From contig JANWUR010000023.1 of NCBI GenBank assembly GCA_024958655.1, forward strand, positions 1-61,039: a stretch of DNA of 61,039 nucleotides, in the 5' to 3' direction. The notes under the pieces are model-generated. The model was not told the DNA's origin and did not search any database. It worked only from the letters and a program-made list of their open reading frames with translations. Origin of the DNA: Cyanobium sp. FGCU6. GTDB lineage: Bacteria > Cyanobacteriota > Cyanobacteriia > PCC-6307 > Cyanobiaceae. Positions within the stretch are counted from its first letter, which is position 1. The number at the start of each line of letters is the position of its first letter. Below, piece after piece: positions 29,660 to 38,285 of this stretch. The position numbers and the translations under genes were made by a program.

Positions 29660-30390
29660 TTCACTCGACGGCCATCTGGGGTGCGCGATGAGGCCTGCGC
29701 CGGGCCCCTGCGCGACTGTCTCGGTGATGAGGGCAAGCAGGCGCTGCTGATCCTCGATGAGGCCCACAACGCGGCCCCGGCCAGTGGCTCGAAGTTCGCA
29801 ATCGATTCCAATCTCACCCGGCCGATCCGCGATCAGGCGCGGCGCTTCGAGCACAAGCTGTTTCTCTTGGCTACGCCCCACAACGGCCACAGCAAAGCTT
29901 TTCAGCCCTGCTGGAGCTCCTCGATCCCACCCGCTTCTGCCGCGGTGTGAAGGTGCCCGAGCGCCTGGTGGTGCCGGAGGTGATCGATGACCTGCCGGCC
30001 GACACCCCGGAGATCAAGTTGGCCGAGCTGCCCAGCCGCTACCAAGAGCTCCGCAATCAGCGGCTGGTGATTCGATCGCGGCCTTCGATCGCACCTTGCT
30101 GGTGCACAGGAACACCCTGGAACAACGGGCCAGGGCCAGCAAGCAGCGGCCTCCGCCGCCTGAAAGACAACCCCGATCAGCTGCTGCTGGAACTGGACGA
30201 CATCGGAGATGCCGAGGAGCTCAAGGCGGTGCGCCGCCAGGTGAGCGACAACTGGCGCGACGGGGAGCAGCGGCTGGCGTCGATCGACTCCGACCTGGAG
30301 CGCGAACCCGAGCGCATCCGCCGCACCTTCGCGCTGCAGACCCACCGGGTGGAGCCGGCCGGGGCGATCGATCTGTGGCCGCAGTACTGA
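29660..30390 (+). pseudogene. Remnant of an SNF2/DrmD-like helicase
   Basis: Scattered pieces of a large SNF2-family helicase. The Walker B segment LLILDEAHNAAPASGS and motif III FLLATPHNGHS lie in one frame. After a frameshift near 29900 the next frame reads SALLELLDPTRFCRG. A deletion then leads to PERLVVPEVIDDLPADTPEI, and the C-terminal tail EREPERIRRTFALQTHRVEP ends at 30390. The N-terminal ATP-binding part is missing. The segments resemble DrmD, the helicase of class 1 DISARM, but related restriction-linked helicases share them. Confidence 0.65.
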
Positions 30391-30414
30391 TTTTGGTACC
30401 GATGCATGCCAAAA
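30391..30414. promoter_or_regulatory. Inverted repeat, candidate operator of the first TA module
   Basis: TTTTGGTA and TGCCAAAA face each other across 8 bases. The repeat lies 37 bp upstream of the antitoxin ATG, with a -10-like TAGGAT at 30420. Type II antitoxins usually bind such sites to repress their own operon. Confidence 0.5.
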
Positions 30415-30451
30415 GTGCCTAGGATTCCCTCGCTGACCACTGAGCAGAGCC

Positions 30452-30739
30452 ATGGCCGACCAGCCGCTGAACGTGCTCCGCTCGGCCGAGCTCAAGCGCC
30501 GCGGCATCGCGGCGGTGGAGGAGGCCCTGCGCGCCGGCCCGGTACATCTGCTGAAGCGCAACAGCCCAGCGGCCGTGGTGCTCAGCGAGGCCGACTACAA
30601 CCGCCTCCGCCGCCAGGCCGATCGCCCTGCCGCAGCAGGCCAGAGCTGCCTGGATTGGCTACTGGCTCTGCCGCCCGCGCGACAGGGCCGGAGCAAGGCG
30701 GCGATCGATGCGGAGCTGGGCCAGGAACGCGACTGGTGA
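30452..30739 (+). CDS. Phd/YefM-like antitoxin
   Basis: A 95-aa antitoxin. The N-terminal Phd/YefM fold is seen in the stretch VHLLKRNSPAAVVLSEADYN and the C-terminal Arg/Leu-rich tail would wrap the toxin. The stop codon overlaps the start of the PIN toxin by 4 bp (GTGA), the usual antitoxin-first TA arrangement. Confidence 0.78.
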   Translation: MADQPLNVLRSAELKRRGIAAVEEALRAGPVHLLKRNSPAAVVLSEADYNRLRRQADRPAAAGQSCLDWLLALPPARQGRSKAAIDAELGQERDW

Positions 30740-31176
30740 TCGCCTTTCTCGACGCCAGCGCGGTGATCTATGCGGTGGAAGGAACCGCGGCCTGGGCCGA
30801 GGCCCTGAAGCAGCAGCTGCGGCAGCTGGCCATGGCGGATCCGGCTTCCGCAGGCAGCCTGCAGCTGGCCACCAGCCGGCTGAGCTGGCTGGAATGCCGC
30901 GTGGGGCCACTGCGCCGGCGGGATGCGGAGGCCCTGGCCCGTTTCGACGCCGTCTTCCTGCATCCGGATCTCGAGTGGGTGGAGCTCAGCCCGGCTGTGG
31001 TGGAGCGGGCCACGCTGCTGCGGGCCGAGCACAACCTGCGCACGCCCGATGCCCTGCAGGCCGCCAGCTGTCTGCAACTTGGCGCCGACGCCGTGATGGT
31101 CACGGGCGATGCCGGCTTCCAGAGGGTGCCGACGCTCCGCCTGGCGCTCGTGAACGGTGGCCAGGGCCCTGAGTGA
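30736..31176 (+). CDS. VapC-like PIN-domain toxin
   Basis: A 146-aa PIN-domain ribonuclease. Acidic site residues are seen in FLDASAVIYAVE near the N-terminus, in SRLSWLECRVGP, in the TPDALQAAS helix and in MVTGDAGFQRV. VapC toxins cut tRNA or rRNA to stop growth. It starts at a GTG that overlaps the antitoxin stop codon, so translation is coupled. All four conserved acidic positions appear present, so it is probably active. Confidence 0.8.
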   Translation: MIAFLDASAVIYAVEGTAAWAEALKQQLRQLAMADPASAGSLQLATSRLSWLECRVGPLRRRDAEALARFDAVFLHPDLEWVELSPAVVERATLLRAEHNLRTPDALQAASCLQLGADAVMVTGDAGFQRVPTLRLALVNGGQGPE

Positions 31177-31216
31177 TCCAGCCCTGATGCTCTCTGGCCC
31201 GAGGAAGCCCCACTAC

Positions 31217-31228
31217 GATGACGTCATC
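31217..31228. promoter_or_regulatory. Perfect 12-bp palindrome at the second TA promoter
   Basis: GATGACGTCATC is self-complementary and overlaps a -10-like TACGAT (31214-31219). It lies 16 bp upstream of the antitoxin start at 31245, a fitting place for autorepression by an RHH antitoxin. Confidence 0.5.
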
Positions 31229-31244
31229 AGATAGCGGCATCACC

Positions 31245-31466
31245 ATGCGCACCATCGTCGATCTGCCGGAGCGCGAGCGCGATCAGCTCGATGCCCTCTG
31301 CCGCCAGCGAGGCCTGTCGCGGGCCGAGGCGATCCGCCAGGCGTTGCGCCTGTGGTTGCAACAGCAGAGCCCCGCCCATGGGGAGGTGTTCGGTCTGTGG
31401 GGCGACCGCCTCGAAGGCTCCCTGGCCATGCAGGACGCGTTGCGCCAGGAATGGAGCGAGCGCTGA
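31245..31466 (+). CDS. RHH (VapB/CopG-like) antitoxin
   Basis: A 73-aa ribbon-helix-helix protein: beta strand MRTIVDLPERERDQLDAL, helix-turn-helix SRAEAIRQALRLWLQQQ, then a flexible toxin-binding tail. The frame opens at 31218, but that start lies inside the palindromic operator; ATG 31245 gives the normal RHH N-terminus. Its stop codon overlaps the start of the next toxin (TGATG). Confidence 0.8.
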   Translation: MRTIVDLPERERDQLDALCRQRGLSRAEAIRQALRLWLQQQSPAHGEVFGLWGDRLEGSLAMQDALRQEWSER

Positions 31467-31837
31467 TGCTGCTGCTCGACACCAACATCCTGATCGACGT
31501 GCTGCGCGGCGAAGCGGTGGCCCTGGCCTGGCTGGAGCAGCAGCAGCGGCCCCACATCAGCGTGATCACCTGGATCGAGGTGCTCGTGGGCTGCCGGGAA
31601 GGCGAAACCAGCCGCGTGCACGACTGGCTGGAGGGCTTCCCGCGCCTGCCGCTGGATGGGGCGATCGCGGCCGAAACGGTGCGGCTGCGTCAGCGGCACG
31701 GTCTCAGGATCCCCGACGCGATCATCCTGGCCACGGCCCGCTGCGGCGACTTCAGCCTCGCAACCCGCAACGTGCGGGATTTCCCCCTGGTATTGCGGGG
31801 TGTGGTGCATCCCTACCGGCTCGACGACCAGCGATGA
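31466..31837 (+). CDS. vapC: VapC PIN-domain toxin
   Basis: A 123-aa PIN ribonuclease with the standard acidic residues: LLLDTNILIDVLRG, the Glu in ITWIEVLVG, RIPDAIILATA and the TRNVRDF strand. It is translationally coupled to the upstream RHH antitoxin. Its stop overlaps the start of the MNT-HEPN gene (ATGA), so three genes run head to tail. Confidence 0.85.
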   Translation: MLLLDTNILIDVLRGEAVALAWLEQQQRPHISVITWIEVLVGCREGETSRVHDWLEGFPRLPLDGAIAAETVRLRQRHGLRIPDAIILATARCGDFSLATRNVRDFPLVLRGVVHPYRLDDQR

Positions 31838-32655
31838 CGGACATCCTCAACGCCACCCCCGCCCCCCTGGTGACCCGCGCGGCCCTGGAGGCCTTCACCC
31901 AGCGGCTGGTGGAGCGGTTCGCCCCGGAGCAGGTCATCCTGTTCGGCTCTATGGCCCGCGGTGAGGCCCGCTGGGATTCCGATGCCGACATTGTGGTGGT
32001 GATGCCGTTTGAGGGGCGCTCGCGCCACACTGTGCTGGCGATGCTGGAGACCAGCAAACCCGACTTTCCCCTGGATCTGCATCTGCGGCGGCCAGAGGAG
32101 ATCGGCCCGCGCTATCGCTGGGGGGATCCTTACATCCGCGAGGCGCTGGACCACGGCGAGTGGCTCCATGGCCAGGCAGGATCGTGCTGCAATGCCATCA
32201 GCGACAGCCCTGCGAGGTCAACCACCCCAACCCGCAATCCGGTGGTGGAGGAATGGATCAAGCGCGCCGAACGCCACTGGAAGATGGCAACGCTTCTACC
32301 TGATCTGCCGCCTGGGTATCTGAGCGGATTGTTCCAGGTGCAGCGCTGTCTGGAGACCTATCTGCGCGCAGCAATGATCGCCCTGGGGATCCGATCGCGC
32401 AAGGACCGTGATCTACTCAGGTTGAGCCAGCGGCTGGGAACGGCGATCCCCGGTTGGGACCCTGATCCCGATACCTTGACCATCCTCACCCAGGCCGCCC
32501 TGGCCTACCTCGATGCGGGCGAGGGCTACCCCGAACCCAGTCAGGATGGCGCCTGGGCCATTGCCCAGGCCGGCCCGCTGCGCGATTGCCTGCGGCAGTG
32601 GTTTGCCGCCCTGGAGGTGGAACCGCCGGAGGCTGTGCCTCAGGAGGTGGCCTGA
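31834..32655 (+). CDS. Single-chain MNT-HEPN protein
   Basis: A 273-aa fusion. The N-terminal half is a minimal nucleotidyltransferase with the motif GS-x10-DxD (G38, S39, D50, D52). The C-terminal half (from about 135) is a HEPN helical domain (EEWIKRAERHW, LFQVQRCLETYLRAAMIALG). These are normally two separate genes, the MNT antitoxin adenylylating the HEPN RNase toxin. Here a linker of about 20 odd residues joins them, and the usual THDL near the HEPN active site reads KDRDL. Either a natural fusion or a frameshift that joined two overlapping genes. Confidence 0.72.
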   Translation: MTDILNATPAPLVTRAALEAFTQRLVERFAPEQVILFGSMARGEARWDSDADIVVVMPFEGRSRHTVLAMLETSKPDFPLDLHLRRPEEIGPRYRWGDPYIREALDHGEWLHGQAGSCCNAISDSPARSTTPTRNPVVEEWIKRAERHWKMATLLPDLPPGYLSGLFQVQRCLETYLRAAMIALGIRSRKDRDLLRLSQRLGTAIPGWDPDPDTLTILTQAALAYLDAGEGYPEPSQDGAWAIAQAGPLRDCLRQWFAALEVEPPEAVPQEVA

Positions 32656-33040
32656 CGCAGCGATTGCGCTACAGCGGGGAAGGCCGTGAGGATTGCGCGA
32701 TCCTCTGTGATCAGCGACACGCCCAGTTGCTGGGTCGCGGCAACGAACTCACAGCCGTAGGAACTGCTCGGCTGCTGCTCAACAGCTGCAGCATATGCTC
32801 GGACGTCATCGACTCTTCATGGGCGGCCATGATCCGCTCCGCTCTCTGCATCAGAGCGATGGCCTCCGGAAGTTTCAGCAGATCCTGCCGGAACTTGCTG
32901 GTGAGCACATTGCGGAACTCACTGCGCCACAGCGGTGGGGCAGCCCACTGCCGATGCTGCCTCCGAAGCAACTCGGCCAGCTCTGTCCTGGGTCCCGGCA
33001 GTAACAGGTAGGCCGATACATTGGTATCGACAACGATCAA
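32640..33040 (-). pseudogene. VapC/FitB-like PIN toxin, frameshifted
   Basis: The first part, from a TTG start at 33040 (MIVVDTNVSAYLLLPG), is a normal PIN N-terminus. Near 32770 the frame slips. The continuation in another frame, SSYGCEFVAATQQLGVSLIT and AILTAFPAVAQ, ends at 32640 and restores the expected PIN C-terminus. One missing base explains it, so this is a recent pseudogene or an assembly error. Its end overlaps the end of the convergent MNT-HEPN gene. Confidence 0.72.
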
Positions 33041-33282
33041 GGCCGGCCCTCACGCTTGGCCGCATCGATCGCATCGGGGTCAAGGACGTGTGGCCCGAGG
33101 CTTTCGCGCAGGGCTCTGATTTCCGCCAGCTCCTCCCCAACAGAGGGAACCTCCGCTTCCAGGCCGGCCTCCAGGCACACGATCACCTCATTGTTGAGGC
33201 TGCGCCGGTGCCGCTTGGCGGCAGCGCTGAGCCGGGCATGGAGTGCATCCGGCAGGTTCTTGAGGGTGAGGGTCTTGGCCAT
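33037..33282 (-). CDS. FitA-like RHH antitoxin
   Basis: An 81-aa antitoxin of the FitA type: MAKTLTLKNLPDALHARLSA, helix SLNNEVIVCLEAGLEAE, then an Arg/Glu-rich tail. Its stop overlaps the TTG start of the PIN toxin (TTGA). A 30-bp palindromic site lies just upstream. The upstream extension of this frame is not conserved. Confidence 0.8.
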   Translation of the reverse strand: MAKTLTLKNLPDALHARLSAAAKRHRRSLNNEVIVCLEAGLEAEVPSVGEELAEIRALRESLGPHVLDPDAIDAAKREGRP

Positions 33283-33305
33283 GACAGCCAGGCTTGGAGC
33301 AGGAA

Positions 33306-33335
33306 TGCAATCTGTATGGATCCATTCCGGTTGCA
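33306..33335. promoter_or_regulatory. 30-bp palindromic operator of the FitA-like module
   Basis: A dyad with outer arms TGCAA / TTGCA and a perfect inner core ATGGATCCAT, centred 38 bp upstream of the antitoxin start on the minus strand. Symmetry at this place strongly suggests FitA/FitB binding. Confidence 0.6.
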
Positions 33336-33357
33336 CGCGACTCGAGGAGGTGCGCTG

Positions 33358-33888
33358 ATGGCTTCCGCCTCGTCCACTCGTCTGCCCGCCGATGACTGGC
33401 TTGGCCTGCTCAGGCCCGTGGGCCTGGTGGTGGCGCCGGCGGTGCTGAGCGCCCTGCAGCTGGTCCCCAACCAGAGCACCGCCTATCTGTCGGGCCGGCG
33501 GCTCCAGCTGGAGGGGTTGCTGGAGGAGGTGGAAGGGCAGAACGGCCAGCCACTGGCTGTGGTGCCCGGCTTCCAGCTGCTGGCCACGGTGCCCGAAGCA
33601 CTGCTCGCCGCGTACGGCGAAACCCTGCGCCCCAGCCCCGGCGTGCCGAAGTTTGAGGGGGGAAGGCCTGCAGGCCCTGGTGCTCGACCTCACGGCTCAT
33701 GGCCAATGGGGCCGCGACTTCGACGCCAACTGGAACCCCACAGGCCACGGCTGGGACGCCACGCCGCAGCAACGCTGCGAGCGGCTGCTGAAGGAAACGG
33801 AGATCCCCATCGGGCTGCTGTTCAACCGCAGCCAGCTGCGGCTGATTCATGCACCGCGGGGTGAATCGAGCGGCTGGCTGTCGCTACC
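33358..33888 (+). pseudogene. N-terminal remnant of an adenine-specific DNA methylase
   Basis: The first frame reads MASASSTRLPADDWLGLLRP, then VGLVVAPAVLSALQLVPNQS and on to PSPGVPKFEG. After a shift near 33660 the next frame continues QALVLDLTAHGQWGRDFDAN and PIGLLFNRSQLRLIHAPRGE. This is the N-terminal specificity-type region seen in DISARM DrmMI and other large Eco57I-like methylases; the catalytic NPPY part is absent. The coding trace stops exactly where an IS21-like end begins (33889). Confidence 0.6.
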
Positions 33889-33916
33889 TGTCAGGCGACA
33901 TCGAAAACTGAGCCAG
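33889..33916. repeat. IS21-family-like terminal sequence
   Basis: TGTCAGGCGACATCGAAAAC followed by TGAGCCAG resembles IS21-family ends (TGTC...GAAAACTGACCCAG). No transposase remains beside it, so this is probably the footprint of an insertion that truncated the methylase. Confidence 0.45.
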
Positions 33917-34062
33917 CGCCAACTTGATTGTCGCCGGACATCCGCGCAACTCCTGCGGAGAAGGCTTCGCCTACAGGGATCGCCTCGAGAAAGCTGATCA
34001 GGTCGAGATCGGTTGCGGCAAAAGCGGTTTCGGGCACGGGCAGGGCGCGATTCCGCCGACCT

Positions 34063-34116
34063 CAACCCATGCTGACAGCCCCGACCAGGGAGCATGTGAC
34101 ACACTTTGAATCAGCC
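34063..34116. repeat. 54-bp dispersed repeat, copy A
   Basis: Matches the last 54 bases of the window (60986-61039) in inverted orientation with three mismatches. Both copies can be read as the peptide MLTAP[TA]REHVTHFESA. It is probably part of a mobile element not otherwise present here. Confidence 0.75.
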
Positions 34117-34704
34117 TTGGTGTCTTGCCTGAAGGAGGATCGAATCGATGCCTCTTGGCGCAGAAACTCCTGCTCGGCCGCGCCTCCAAGGAAGGGAATG
34201 GAACAATCGGAAACTCCCGCGCGCGATAGCCAGCAACTGGGCGGTTGAGGCATCGCGTCGCCCCCCAAGGGCGACAACAACGTCAGTATCCTCTCTGAGC
34301 GCCCGAATCTGGCAGAGCAGGAAAGCATTTGAGAGCCCCGAGTTGTCAAGAACTCTGGCCTCTGAGTTCTGTCGCATTTGTGGTCTAGCCACACCGGTTC
34401 GAGCAATCAATGTCTTCCATTGCTCTGCAATGCTCTCTCCTGGCTTCAGCCCAGGTCGATCATCAAGCGGATGATGAACGATAACGTTTCCCGGAATGTC
34501 TGCTGAAGTTCTGGCAAAGCCTTCGACGACAGCAGCATTAGCCGAGCTCGGGTGAGCGCTGCAGACGACTATTCGGACGGCCGACTTCTGCCCGAGATGG
34601 CTGCCGAGTGACCGACCAACCTCAGGCATCCTACGGTCGCTTTCGCCGGATTCACCGGTCAGGTCCCCGATGAGAAAGATTCGGATTGGATCGCTACCGT
34701 TCAT
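34111..34704 (-). pseudogene. SLOG-like nucleotide-binding protein, C-terminally truncated
   Basis: 197 codons. The start (DPIRIFLIGDLTGE), the strand AVRIVVCSAHPSSANAAVVE and especially DVVVALGGRRDASTAQLLAI resemble SLOG/Rossmannoid domains found in defence-associated effectors that bind or cleave nucleotides. The expected region after LPWRRGRAG is replaced by an unrelated tail ending next to the 54-bp repeat, so the effector or partner domain has been lost. Base composition is lower in GC than the core genes. Call by pattern only. Confidence 0.5.
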
Positions 34705-34891
34705 GTGTCATAGCCAACGCTGGCCATCACCTGCCCGCAGAACGCTGCTGGTTCGGGATCTCGTTGGGCACGGGTAACTGGAGGGGGCGGGTCAGGTGCA
34801 TGGCTGTGTTAGCCAGGCCTCTACACAGCGAACATCGCCTGAAGAACACCCAGCAGCTCATTGAGCGTAGTCTCTGAGAGTCTCCCCAATT
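34705..34891. other. Gap between the SLOG-like gene and the IS5 element
   Basis: About 190 bp with no gene, repeat or hairpin recognised. Confidence 0.5.
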
Positions 34892-34924
34892 GCTTAAGGG
34901 TACCTCGAAAAATCAGAAAGCCGC

Positions 34925-34952
34925 TTGACTCTGTCGATTCTTAGCTTATAAT
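34925..34952 (+). promoter_or_regulatory. Promoter of the IS5-like transposase
   Basis: TTGACT (-35) and a perfect TATAAT (-10) separated by 16 bp, ending 17 bp before the likely transposase start (GTG 34969). Confidence 0.7.
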
Positions 34953-34968
34953 CTGATTCGTAATCTAC

Positions 34969-36014
34969 GTGTCAACCGTGGGGCAGAGAGGCTTCTGGGA
35001 TGAACAGCAGAGAATAGCAAGGCTCCAAGAGAAGAAGCCTGCTCTAAGGCTTCTGGCCGATTCGATTCCCTGGGAATCGTTCCGCCCACTCCTTGACAAA
35101 GGGTATGCGCAGGAGCGCAGGGGCCATGCGGGATGAAAGAGGATTGATCCGCTTATTCTCTTCAAAATGCTGGTGCATCAACAGCTCTTCAACCTCAGTG
35201 ATGAAGATCTTGAGTTTCAAGTAAATGATAGGCGGTCATTCGAAGAGTTTGTCGGCCTTGGAGTGATGAATTGTATTCCAGACGCTACCACCGTTGCATT
35301 TTTTCGAGAGAGGTTTCGAAAGGCAGGGGTGATCGAAGAGCTTTTTCAGATGTTCGAGGCATGCCTCCGTTCCCAGGGTCTTTAAGCTCAGGGTGGTCAG
35401 ATCATTGATGCGACTCTAGTGCCGGCGCCCAGGCAGCGTAATACTCGGGAAGAGAACCAGGAAATCAAGGCAGGGAGGCTGCCAGAAGGCTGGGATGAAA
35501 ATCCAGAACGGTTGCGGCAGAAGGACTTAGACGCACGCTGGTGCAAGAAGGATGGCATGAGCTACTATTGTTTTAAAAGAACAGTATTTGCATCGATATC
35601 GAGCATGACTTCATACGCAGATATGCTGTGACACCTGCCAATATTCACGATAGTCAGATGCTTCCCCGCCTGCTGGATCCCGAGAATGAGCAAGACTATG
35701 TTTGGGCAGACTCGGCTTACTCAGGTGAGGGCTTTGAGGAACTTTTGAATCTCGGAGGCTTTGAAAGCCTGATCCACGAGAAGGGTGCTCGAAACAATCC
35801 GCTAAGCGACGCAGCCAAAGAATCAAATCGCGTCAAGTCATCGATTAGGGCCTGTGCAGAGCATGTCTTCGGCTTTATGACAATGTGCATGGGAGGGAAG
35901 CTGACGAGAAAGATTGGTGTTGAGAGGATGGAAGCTTGGTGGGGTCTCAAGAATCTGACTTTCAACTTCCTTCGGTATCTCCAGCGTTCCTGCAAGCTGG
36001 CAGCGATTGCATGA
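34969..36014 (+). pseudogene. IS5-family transposase, stops and a frameshift
   Basis: Reading from GTG 34969 (STVGQRGFWDEQQRIARLQE) the protein is interrupted by TGA near 35134 and TAA at 35383, and by a frameshift near 35575. DDE motifs remain: QIIDATLVPAPRQ, WADSAYSGEGFEELL and the helix NRVKSSIRACAEHVFGFM. The last part, ending FNFLRYLQRSCKLAAIA, is intact. It is not functional unless produced in trans. Confidence 0.85.
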
Positions 36015-36082
36015 ACCTCTCGGCCAGGCAAAGCTTGGATTAGTAGCCTTAATCAGTAATCACTATTTCTTTTTCCTCTCCT

Positions 36083-36104
36083 GCCGCCTCCAAAGCGGCT
36101 TTTT
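36083..36104 (+). terminator. Terminator after the IS5-like transposase
   Basis: GCCGC / GCGGC stem with a 7-base loop followed by a short T run, 70 bp past the transposase stop codon and still inside the element. Confidence 0.55.
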
Positions 36105-36171
36105 CTTTGGCAGTAGGTCGGCGGCAAAACATCAATTCTTCGAGGCGCCCTCAAGCCTGGTCTCTTTCTCG

Positions 36172-37708
36172 GTATGCGTTCAGGGGTCAGGATGTCCCGC
36201 CGCAGGACTCCATGCCTTAAAGCTCATCGCTGAGCGATCAAGTAGCAGTTCTCTGTGCTGCTGATTCAGGGATCGGGCAGTAGTGACGGCAACACCCCGG
36301 CACGGTGATGGGCAATCCAGTCCTGCTCCAGGAACTGCCAGACATCGCGGCCCTGTTGCCGGAGGGTGGTGGTGACGGTGAGCAGGCGGCTGCGGCAGAT
36401 CGCTCCCTGGCGGGATTGGACACCATGGCTGATCTTGCGTTGAATCACCGACTGGCGCAGGGCACGCTCAGCGGCGTTGTTGGTGGGCTCGATTCCACGG
36501 GTCTCCAGGAAGGTCCAAAGGCCATCGGCCAGCTGCAGGATCTGCTGAGCGGTGCGCACCGTCTTGGCCCACGGTGTGCGCTCGCCCCACTGGTAGCCCA
36601 GCTCCTCCGCCTGCTGCAGCCTCGCCTCAAAGGCCTTTCGGATCGGCCGCCAGCTCTGTTGCAAAGCGGGCCAGTCGATCGTGCTGTCTTTGTAGCGGTG
36701 CCAGTGGTCAAACACCTGAGCTCGATGGCGGCGGCGGTGGAGCGGCTCAGTCCCCGGATGAACCCGTCACTGCGGCCGTCACCATGACCCACTGCCATCC
36801 CCGCATTCCAGTGGGATTGTTGCCCACCGCTTCGCGCAAGACTTCGTCTACGGCGTTGCCGGTGGGGGCGCCGGTTTCATCCACGTAGGCCACCGGCTGC
36901 TGACGGGCAGCCTCCAGCGCCTGAGCCATCGGTTCCGCCAACACGGCGCTCAGACGCTCGCGGACCTTTGCAATCGCTCCACGGCTCATCTCCACCCCCA
37001 GCAGCTGATCGAGCAGCGCCTGGGTCTTGCTGAAACTCAACGGGAAGGCACTGCCCAGCAGACCCACCAGGGCACTGAGCCTTGGACCGTACGGACTGGC
37101 TTCCACATCTGCAGGCAGCGTTGCGCAGGTGCTGGTGGAGCAGCAGGGGCACACCAACCGGTGCAGCCGGTGCTCGATCACCAGCGGCGTGATCGGCGGG
37201 ATCTCGATTACCTGATGCCGCAACGGATCTGGATCCTCGCCGTGCAACAAGTTGCCGCAGAGGCGGCAGGTATCGGGGTGGTGTTCCACCACTTCATCCA
37301 CCCGCTCGATCGGCAGCAGCTCCGGCCCGGATCCTGGCTGGCCTGGCTGGCCACCGCGTTTGCGGCCACTGCCCTTCCGCCGCTCGGGTGGTTTAAAGCC
37401 AGGACCATCACTGGAGGGCGGTTTGGAGGAGTTGCGCGAGCTGCGGCCGATCTGCTCCTGCAGCTGGGCCAGCTCGCTCGCCGGGGCGGTGAGTTGGCTG
37501 CGGAGCTGCTCCGTTCTCCAGATGTCGGGCCAGGATGAAGGCTTGAACCGTAGCTGGAGTCGTCAGCCAGTCCGCTTCTGAAATCCCAGCCGGAGTGGTG
37601 CTCATCACAGGCGGTCTCTGCCTGAGATGCATCCGGGAATCAGGCTGAAGTCAAGGGTTCAGCAGGGCCGAAGTTCGCAATGAGCCGTCCCGACCCCTGA
37701 ACAGATAC
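36172..37708 (-). mobile_element. IS66-family insertion sequence, decayed
   Basis: Inverted repeats GTATGCGTTCAGGGGTCAGG (36172) and, inverted, GTATCTGTTCAGGGGTCGGG (from 37708) bound a TnpC-type transposase pseudogene. The accessory genes tnpA and tnpB are absent, so it was a reduced element. It begins 16 bp after the IS5-like element. No 8-bp target duplication is visible. Confidence 0.72.
36266..37605 (-). pseudogene. IS66 transposase (TnpC), frameshifts and internal deletion
   Basis: The N-terminus (MSTTPAGISEADWLTTPATV) slips frame near 37515 by one extra G. The following frame carries the Gly/Arg-rich linker, a CRLCGNLLHGEDPD zinc-finger-like site and YVDETGAPTGN, the first DDE region. 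Near 36740 a deletion removes the middle (VSDR..CWAHL) of the catalytic domain. The end, IEPTNNAAERALRQSVIQRK, keeps the last Glu region. Non-functional. Confidence 0.85.
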
Positions 37709-37892
37709 GAAATGCCATCGCCCTTGGCTGTGTGCTCATGGCCTCGATGGCATCCCCGAAAGTGTCTGGGGTGCCATCCAGATTGAGGATCTCCTTCACA
37801 TCCAGCCGCTCCGAGAGCGCCGCCACGGCGTCATGCACTGGGCTGCTGAGCTGGAATCCATCGCCGGGGCCGGCAGGCCCTGCCGCGCCGGA
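37709..37892. other. Gap with a possible C-terminal coding trace
   Basis: On the minus strand LDVKEILNLDGTPDTFGDAI can be read without stops into the IS66 end, with no start codon of note. Possibly the tail of a gene cut by IS66. Not assigned. Confidence 0.25.
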
Positions 37893-38285
37893 TCAACCCA
37901 CCACGTTCACGGTGCTGCCGTAGCGCCGCAGTTGGCGGTCCGCCGAGAGCAGCAGCATCGGTTCCGTTCTGCTCTGGCTCACCAACAGCCGATCAAACGG
38001 ATCGCGATGGTCGCCACCGGCCTCCAGCTGCGCCACCGCCAGAAGGTGGCTGTTGTGGATCGGCAGCCAGCCGAAGCCCTGAAGCGGCACCTGGCGCTCC
38101 AGCGCCTGCAGATCCACCTGCAGGCGCCCGATCGATACCTTGATCGCCATCTCCCACAGCGAGGCCTGGCTCACAAACACCTCTGCCTCCGCTGCCTGCA
38201 CCCGCTCCACCACCGGCTCCGGCAGGCGCGGATCGCCCATCAGCCACCACAGCACCAGATGGGTATCGAGCAGGAGCCGCGTCAC
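37893..38285 (-). CDS. VapC-like PIN toxin (Phd partner)
   Basis: A 130-aa PIN-domain toxin of the subgroup typified by LLLDTHLVLWWLMG at the start and HRDPFDRLLVSQS near the end, with the middle Glu in QASLWEMAIKVSIG. All acidic positions appear present. It starts inside the last codon of the antitoxin gene (4-bp overlap). Confidence 0.85.
   Translation of the reverse strand: MTRLLLDTHLVLWWLMGDPRLPEPVVERVQAAEAEVFVSQASLWEMAIKVSIGRLQVDLQALERQVPLQGFGWLPIHNSHLLAVAQLEAGGDHRDPFDRLLVSQSRTEPMLLLSADRQLRRYGSTVNVVG

Larger units (their letters stand above)
34892..36156 (+). mobile_element. IS5-family insertion sequence, decayed
   Basis: Bounded by imperfect 23-bp inverted repeats: GCTTAAGGGTACCTCGAAAA on the left (34892) and the inverse of GCTTGAGGGCGCCTCGAAGA on the right (ending 36156), about 18 of 23 bases in common. 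It contains one broken transposase gene and its own promoter. GC is far below the surroundings. Exact ends and target duplication were not resolved. Confidence 0.75.
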
